Part shown: positions 8,166 to 12,222 of the stretch, piece by piece | Numbering within the stretch: the stretch's first letter is position 1 | Layout: each line of letters opens with the position of its first letter | NCBI GenBank assembly: GCA_003175865.1 | Contig: PSRF01000114.1 | Location: forward strand, 1-12,222 | Direction of reading: 5' to 3' | Length of the DNA: 12,222 nt | Source of the DNA: Blastocatellia bacterium | Lineage (GTDB): Bacteria; Acidobacteriota; Blastocatellia; Pyrinomonadales; Pyrinomonadaceae | Notes under the pieces: generated by a model | Seen by the model: the letters and a program-made list of their open reading frames with translations, nothing else | What the model was told of the DNA's origin: nothing | The model's database searches: none | Made by a program: the position numbers and the translations under genes

Positions 8166-8930
8166 TTAGATAATCAAACGCAAACCGTCGGTTGCTTCGA
8201 TTGTTTCACCTGTCCAAAACGAGTTTGCTTCGGCGACCAGGTTGAATTCGTCCCATTCGGGATAAAGATGAGTTAGCACGAGACGCTTCGGGTTGCAGGC
8301 TTGTGCTATCTGCATTGCTTCACTCAGTTGAAGATGGGTCTGCACGGATTTATTTCTCCTGAACGAACATTCCAACAGGAGTAGGTTGGGTGCGGCAGCA
8401 AAAGTAAACAAGTCTTCCGTAAAACCAGTGTCGGAAGTGTAGACAAGTGTTTTCATTGCGCGGTCAGTCAATCGAAGTGCCAGACTCTCAGTTGTGTGTG
8501 GCGTGGATACTGCGTTTCCAATTAGCTGCGGCAGAAAGTCAAAGGGATGGTCGGTCTCGACTTCGACGATTTCGACAGGGAATGGTTGCTGAAGAAGTTT
8601 GTAGTTGTTGGCATTGTTGATTGTTTCTAGTAGTCCATGCAAGCCTTTCGGACCAACGACTCGTAACGGCTTCGTTCTCGCTTGAGTTTGTGGCGACCAA
8701 CGAAAACCGAAGAGGAGTGTTGGAAGACCGCCAAAGTGATCTAGATGAAAGTGGCTAACCCAAATCGCATCGAGATTTGGCCAATCAACCTTCTCGTGTG
8801 CCATGCGATGAGCTGCATCCGGCCCAGCGTCCAATAGAATTGTTCCAGCTGTAGTTTCCAACCAGTACGACGGCGAACAGCGACCGGGATGCGGAACAGA
8901 AGTACCTGAACCTAAAACGATGAGTTGCAT
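8166..8930 (-). CDS. Metallo-beta-lactamase-fold hydrolase, RNase Z-like
   Basis: This 254-aa protein is of the MBL superfamily, closest in layout to the RNase Z/ElaC-like branch. The N-terminus MQLIVLGSGTSVPHPGR is the family opening strand and GSGT loop. ILLDAGPDA (31-39) follows, then the dizinc motif SHFHLDHFGG (His60, His62, Asp64, His65). Further ligands are His145 (STPHTTESL), Asp167 (LVYTSDTGF), His199 and His221 (LVLTHLYP). All metal ligands are present. It is about 50 residues shorter than typical tRNA-processing RNase Z, with no clear long exosite arm, so a small-molecule esterase or phosphodiesterase is as likely as tRNA 3' processing. ATG is right for the fold, but no SD precedes it: only 4 nt separate the codon from the 98-bp inverted-repeat element. 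It heads a two-gene reverse-strand unit with the EEP gene and is divergent from bshB1. Confidence 0.9.
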   Translation of the reverse strand: MQLIVLGSGTSVPHPGRCSPSYWLETTAGTILLDAGPDAAHRMAHEKVDWPNLDAIWVSHFHLDHFGGLPTLLFGFRWSPQTQARTKPLRVVGPKGLHGLLETINNANNYKLLQQPFPVEIVEVETDHPFDFLPQLIGNAVSTPHTTESLALRLTDRAMKTLVYTSDTGFTEDLFTFAAAPNLLLLECSFRRNKSVQTHLQLSEAMQIAQACNPKRLVLTHLYPEWDEFNLVAEANSFWTGETIEATDGLRLII

Positions 8931-8934
8931 TTGT

Positions 8935-9032
8935 TTTGGAGTGCACTGACTCTGTCAGCGCTTTCGCTGGTGTTTAGCTTACGCTCGACTGAGTTAATCG
9001 ATAAAGCGCTGACGGAGTCAACGCACTCCAAA
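8935..9032. repeat. 98-bp REPIN/MITE-like inverted repeat
   Basis: Two 30-bp arms (8935-8964 and 9003-9032) are inverted copies matching at 27 of 30 positions, flanking a 38-bp spacer. Read outward-in, each arm begins TTTGGAGTGC and ends TCAGCGCTTT. The three differences (arm positions 11, 12 and 19) are all transitions. Each arm is itself a small palindrome: CTGAC-TCT-GTCAG at 8946-8958 and TGAC-GGA-GTCA at 9010-9020, with extra GC pairs beyond one mismatched position. Two REP-type hairpins facing each other around a short spacer in about 100 bp is the REPIN/BIME arrangement that RAYT (IS200/IS605-like TnpA) transposases mobilise. No transposase is in the window, so it would be a non-autonomous copy. 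It fills most of the 148-bp divergent gap. A composite terminator or regulatory cruciform is the alternative reading. Confidence 0.8.
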
Positions 9033-9035
9033 GGC

Positions 9036-9063
9036 TTGACCGCTTTCGGTCTTTCAGTAAAAC
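9036..9063 (+). promoter_or_regulatory. Possible sigma-70-like promoter for bshB1
   Basis: TTGACC at 9036-9041 matches the -35 consensus at five of six bases. TAAAAC at 9058-9063 matches the -10 at four of six, with a 16-bp spacer. It lies just past the right arm of the inverted repeat and 15 nt before the bshB1 ATG, which would leave a very short leader. The same stretch holds a small perfect hairpin (GACCG-CTTT-CGGTC, 9038-9051) that overlaps the -35. The match is modest and could be chance. Confidence 0.3.
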
Positions 9064-9078
9064 TCGATTACACGAATC

Positions 9079-9825
9079 ATGAGCGCCACTGAAACCAATC
9101 TCGACGTCCTGGCGGTATTTTCCCATCCTGACGATGCAGAGTTGTCCGTCTCAGGAACACTCTTGAAGTTGAAGTCGTTAGGCTATCGCACCGGCGTTTG
9201 TGACATGACGCGAGGTGAGATGGGCACTCGCGGAACACCCGAGATTCGCGCGAAGGAGGCGCTTGATGCGGCGCGGATCTTGAACCTCGATGCGCGTTTG
9301 AATCTTGAACAACCAGACGGACACGTCTGGTTAAATGAAGAAGCGCGAACAGCCATGGTACGTGTTATTCGTCGTTATAGACCGCGCATAGTTTTGACCA
9401 CTCACGACGACGATCCGCATCCGGACCATGCGCACACATGTCAGATTGTTCGTGAAGCGGCAAGACTGGCGACCATGGTCCGTTACGACGAGGAAGCTGG
9501 GCTGCCAGCAGTGAAGATGCCAGCGATAATGCACTCGCTTTTCTCGCGCCGAATTGTTCCTTCCTTTGTTGTTGACGTGTCTAGTTTTGTTGACGAGAAA
9601 ATGCAGGCAATCAAGGCCCACGCGTCACAGTTCTACAGTGTTCAGTCAGATGAACCGACGACGCGCATCAGCGAAAGAGGATTTCTGAAACAGATTGAAT
9701 CTCGCATGCGCTATTTTGGCTCACTAATCGGTGTCGAGGCTGGTGAACCTTTTTATGTGCGCGAGGCTTTGAACGTGGAAGATCCAGTGACTCTTTTAAC
9801 GCGACCGATGAATATCTACTCGTGA
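9079..9825 (+). CDS. bshB1: BshB1-type bacillithiol biosynthesis deacetylase (PIG-L/LmbE family)
   Basis: This 248-aa protein is a zinc-dependent N-acetylglucosamine-malate deacetylase of the PIG-L/LmbE fold. BshB removes the acetyl group from GlcNAc-malate, the second step of bacillithiol synthesis, between BshA and BshC. The first metal motif is in LAVFSHPDDAELSVSGTL (His16, catalytic Asp18, Asp19), and the second is DDDPHPDHAHT (His114, Asp116, His117). The BshB1 subgroup is indicated by GYRTGVCDMTRGEMGTRGT followed by EIRAKEALDAARIL and RLNLEQPDG, and by the C-terminal HASQFYS and ERGFLKQIESRMRYFGSLIGVEAGEPF. Other PIG-L deacetylases (mycothiol MshB, antibiotic-pathway LmbE) lack this run of matches. 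ATG is assigned from the fold, as no SD is evident upstream. bshA and bshC are not in the window, so the pathway would need genes elsewhere. Confidence 0.9.
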   Translation: MSATETNLDVLAVFSHPDDAELSVSGTLLKLKSLGYRTGVCDMTRGEMGTRGTPEIRAKEALDAARILNLDARLNLEQPDGHVWLNEEARTAMVRVIRRYRPRIVLTTHDDDPHPDHAHTCQIVREAARLATMVRYDEEAGLPAVKMPAIMHSLFSRRIVPSFVVDVSSFVDEKMQAIKAHASQFYSVQSDEPTTRISERGFLKQIESRMRYFGSLIGVEAGEPFYVREALNVEDPVTLLTRPMNIYS

Positions 9826-9857
9826 GAACTGTCTAAGTAGTTTGTCCGCAGCAGTCG

Positions 9858-9887
9858 TAGAGAACCCCGACCTGTCGGGGTTCTCTA
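9858..9887. terminator. Perfect hairpin between convergent genes, possible bidirectional terminator
   Basis: The arms at 9858-9870 and 9875-9887 are fully complementary over 13 bp, with core AGAACCCCGA/TCGGGGTTCT, around a CCTG tetraloop. It sits 32 nt after the bshB1 stop and 25 nt from the stop of the convergent 632-aa gene, where a shared terminator is expected. No run of T follows it on the + strand (AAAG) or the - strand (CGACTGC), so it may act as an RNA 3'-end stabiliser or a non-canonical terminator instead. Confidence 0.65.
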
Positions 9888-9912
9888 AAAGATTCGCGTC
9901 TACTGATCAGAT

Positions 9913-11811
9913 CTAATTCGCTGCAGCACTTCGCTCGGGTGCTTTCTCCAGGACAGCCCGAGCGATTGCAAGAGTCGCGACGGCGCGTGGCGCTTCACCG
10001 GTAAAACCCTTAACCAGCTGAATCGATCTCATTAAATCAGCACGAGCTAGAGCTCTGAAGACCGTAATCAAATCGAAGTCAGGTGCATTCGCATTAGACA
10101 TCACGACCATCTGTGCTGTTTGCAACCGCGAGATTATACGGCTGTCTTCTCCGGTGAATGATTCTGCACCGTTTGCTGCTTTGATTACTTCGGCAAGTGT
10201 TTCCCATGCCCTGGTCATATCAAGATCAACTAAACCAGAAGCAACTGCTGTCAGGGCACGTGCACGATCTGGATCGCTTGCGCTGATTCGGCGACTTTCA
10301 GCTAGTGCTTGCTCGAGCAGGTCAACAGCCCGCGCACGCTCTGAGTCAGCCACTAGATGGGCAGCGCTCGTTAAAGCCCAAACACGTTGGACGCTGTTCA
10401 GTTCGCCACTCTTCGCAAGCCGTGCAATTTCGTTGACATCTTTGTTTCTCACCGCGAGTTGTGTCCACTGAAAGTCGGTGTAAGCCTTTACATTCTTACG
10501 CAGCTCAGCATCTTCGATCTTATCGACGAGATCGTGAGCGCGCGCGTCTCCGCGGTCGGAAAGGGCAACAGCATAGTCAGCATAGATAGCGTCACGTTGG
10601 GCAGATTTTCCCGCGCGATCGAGACGTTGCTGCATTCTTTGGAGAGGATCGCCCTCGTCGTCGTTTTTTTGAAGTCCGGAAGTCAGCGCACGATTTTCTC
10701 CCTGTTGAAAATCAGCCGGCACGTATGACGCGAGCGCAGTCATTTGCGTTCGCAAACCTGGCGCGAGGTCGGGTGCGTTCTCATCAAATAAAGGAAGAAG
10801 TCGTTTGATGACGAGATATTTTCCGATACGACCGGAAGTCGTGTGATCCTGATCAGGAGCCGGTAATGGCTGCATCAGGATTTGATAAGCGACTTGCATG
10901 AACTGCTTCACCAGCGCCGGCGCAACAGAGGGTGCAGGCGTCGGTCCGCGGCCGCGACTCTGATTTGAACCACCGTCAGTTTGGAACGTCACATAAAGAA
11001 ATGGTGTGAATAAATAAGATGAAAGACCCGACACCGTGTTGGCGTCTGACAGTGGGTTTTGTGCAGCGCGCGCAATAAGATTCGCAAACGCAGTGTCAGC
11101 AATTGAAGCGTTCTTTTCTCGTAACGTTGATAAGAAAAAGATTGCATCCATGCTGACCCTGTCGAGCGCTGGGCCAGCGAACTCCATCGCGCGCTCTACT
11201 TGTCCTTCTTCAGCTAAGCGTCGAGCTAGTTGCAAACGTTTCGACGCGCCAAGCACTGTATCAGGATCGTTCCGGCGTGCATCTGCGTCAGCTCGAGCTT
11301 TTTCGTTGGCTTCATCGAACGCTTTCAAGAACTCCTCGCCGAGCTTCCTATCGCGTTTGGCTACAAGACGCAGGACCTCGCTGCGGATATCCGGACCACC
11401 ACGGATCACGACTCCCCCACCGTCCGACTGTTGTTTTCGAGCTTCTTCCTCTCGTTGACGTGCAGCTTCGCTATCGGCGAGGTCAGCGGCTTCCCAGGCT
11501 CGTCTAAACAAGTCGCGCGCTCGTTCCTGATCGGTGTCCCACAAAACATCAGCAGCCCTGGCCTGTACGCGCGCACGACGAGTCTGGTCTTTAAAGCTTC
11601 GTGCCTCTTCAGCCAGTGTGGTTACAAGAGAAATTCCGATCGCACGACGTTGAGCGGCTTCGTCATCCACCTCTTCGGATTTCTGCTTGGTCGACTTGGA
11701 TTTGGTTTGCTTTTCCTGGTTTGTTACTGGCGAGAAAGCTGCCGACGTAGAGAGAGACGTAGCGGTAGACAATAAAGTCGCAACCGCAAACGCGAGCAGT
11801 TGACGAATCAT
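9913..11811 (-). CDS. Secreted alpha-helical-repeat protein of unknown function, 632 aa
   Basis: I do not recognise a named family. A signal peptide is visible at about 1-25 (MIRQLLAFAVATLLSTATSL), followed by a polar Lys/Ser/Glu/Gln linker to about 55. The rest is almost wholly helical with recurrent TPR/HEAT-like units, for example RRARVQARAADVLWDTDQ then RARDLFRRAWEAADLAD near 80-115, and in the last 200 residues RVWALTSAAHLVAD, RARAVDLLEQALAESRRI, RARALTAVASGLVDLD and APRAVATLAIARAVLE. Two low-complexity breaks interrupt it: a Gly-rich one near 130-140 and SNQSRGRGPTPAPSVAPA near 280. No catalytic motif or C-terminal anchor is seen, so a periplasmic or extracellular scaffold or protein-interaction role is possible but unproven. 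ATG is well supported: AGGAG lies 6 nt upstream. It converges on bshB1. The 90 nt upstream separate it from the NifU gene and hold no clear promoter. Confidence 0.85.
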   Translation of the reverse strand: MIRQLLAFAVATLLSTATSLSTSAAFSPVTNQEKQTKSKSTKQKSEEVDDEAAQRRAIGISLVTTLAEEARSFKDQTRRARVQARAADVLWDTDQERARDLFRRAWEAADLADSEAARQREEEARKQQSDGGGVVIRGGPDIRSEVLRLVAKRDRKLGEEFLKAFDEANEKARADADARRNDPDTVLGASKRLQLARRLAEEGQVERAMEFAGPALDRVSMDAIFFLSTLREKNASIADTAFANLIARAAQNPLSDANTVSGLSSYLFTPFLYVTFQTDGGSNQSRGRGPTPAPSVAPALVKQFMQVAYQILMQPLPAPDQDHTTSGRIGKYLVIKRLLPLFDENAPDLAPGLRTQMTALASYVPADFQQGENRALTSGLQKNDDEGDPLQRMQQRLDRAGKSAQRDAIYADYAVALSDRGDARAHDLVDKIEDAELRKNVKAYTDFQWTQLAVRNKDVNEIARLAKSGELNSVQRVWALTSAAHLVADSERARAVDLLEQALAESRRISASDPDRARALTAVASGLVDLDMTRAWETLAEVIKAANGAESFTGEDSRIISRLQTAQMVVMSNANAPDFDLITVFRALARADLMRSIQLVKGFTGEAPRAVATLAIARAVLEKAPERSAAAN

Positions 11812-11901
11812 GATGTTCTCCTGCAGGACTAGCGGATAGAGTGGTTAACCGACTAGCTTACACGTTGCACGAGAAAGGTGGTTCCAAAAATGATCGGATG
11901 A

Positions 11902-12222
11902 TTAGACAGCGACTACTTCCAGCTCAGGATCAACTTCCTGTTTCAACATTCCTTCAATCGCCATCAATGTACCGGTTAGGGAACTCGGACAGCTGCCACA
12001 GGCGCCTTGATAACGAATACTCAATGTATGGTCCGTGAGTCCCAACACTTCAAGATAGCCACCGTCACCCATCAGTGCTGGTCTAACGCGTTCATCCAGG
12101 ATTTCGTTTATCTTCAGAAGTCGAGGATCGTCGCTCGCGACAGCGGCAATTGGTCCGCCCACTGCTGCGGCCGCTGCCGCTACACTCGGGGTTACAGCTT
12201 CTGCTGCACGAATCGGAACTGC
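11902..12222 (-). CDS. NifU-like Fe-S cluster scaffold, C-terminal domain (5' end outside window)
   Basis: The last 106 codons of a reverse-strand gene are visible. The core is the NifU C-terminal/Nfu domain, which binds a [4Fe-4S] cluster at a dimer interface and delivers it to client proteins. Key matches are [20 protein letters not shown], then [19 protein letters not shown] with the CGSC (CxxC) cluster ligands, then [22 protein letters not shown] at 12162 could start an 86-aa protein. The frame, however, stays open through the window edge and reads [13 protein letters not shown] plus six alanines, with no SD in front of GTG, so the gene probably begins further right and has a disordered Ala-rich N-terminus. 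Neighbouring genes upstream are unseen. Confidence 0.85.
   Translation of the reverse strand, partial: AVPIRAAEAVTPSVAAAAAAVGGPIAAVASDDPRLLKINEILDERVRPALMGDGGYLEVLGLTDHTLSIRYQGACGSCPSSLTGTLMAIEGMLKQEVDPELEVVAV

Noticed and set aside
8965..9002. Spacer of the inverted repeat as a tRNA or small RNA gene
   Set aside because: At 38 nt it has no cloverleaf arms and no promoter/terminator pair of its own. It is better explained as the loop of the repeat element.
10154..11775. Several forward-strand frames opposite the 632-aa gene
   Set aside because: They are shadows on the antisense strand of a gene with strong SD, signal peptide and coherent helical repeats.
11812..11901. GACTAGC direct repeat and GGTTAACC palindrome between the NifU and 632-aa genes
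   Set aside because: Both are short enough to arise by chance, and no convincing -35/-10 pair or terminator could be placed around them.
1..12222. CRISPR array, transposase, phage or defence island
   Set aside because: No regularly spaced repeats, Cas-like, integrase or transposase motifs were seen on either strand. The genes look like housekeeping and efflux functions.

Overview
The window looks like ordinary chromosome from a Gram-negative bacterium. It carries a complete RND tripartite efflux system (needing an outer membrane), a BshB1-type bacillithiol deacetylase, a NifU-like Fe-S scaffold and a large secreted alpha-helical-repeat protein of unknown function. Mid-range GC, no obvious foreign block, and this gene mix remind me of Acidobacteriota (Blastocatellia-like). 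That placement is an inference from gene content, not a database result.

Layout. Positions 49-6387 hold a three-gene, same-strand efflux operon: lipoprotein adaptor, AcrB/MexB-class RND permease and TolC-class outer membrane factor. It ends at a strong GC hairpin (6421-6462). A DinB/YfiT-like protein follows (6479-6946). It converges, with a 1-nt gap, on a very small reverse-strand gene (6948-7103, 51 aa) encoding a two-CxxC zinc ribbon plus one membrane helix. Next is a reverse-strand pair: an RNase Z-like metallo-beta-lactamase-fold hydrolase (8166-8930) and, 35 nt behind it, an exported endonuclease/exonuclease/phosphatase-family protein (7207-8130, GTG start). The divergent gap between the hydrolase and bshB1 (9079-9825, + strand) is mostly filled by a 98-bp REPIN/MITE-like element: two near-identical 30-bp hairpin-forming arms in inverted orientation. 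bshB1 and the reverse-strand 632-aa secreted protein (9913-11811) converge on a perfect 13-bp-arm hairpin. The right edge holds the 3' part of a NifU C-terminal-domain gene (11902 to beyond 12222).

How the genes may work together. The efflux operon exports toxic compounds across both membranes. bshB1 makes a precursor of the thiol bacillithiol. DinB-fold proteins include bacillithiol S-transferases, so the DinB gene 2 kb away could belong to the same thiol detoxification theme, but this is only inference. I found no CRISPR array, transposase, tRNA or rRNA. The observations most worth a second look are the REPIN-like repeat abutting a start codon, the unlisted 51-aa zinc-ribbon membrane protein, and the large lineage-type repeat protein.
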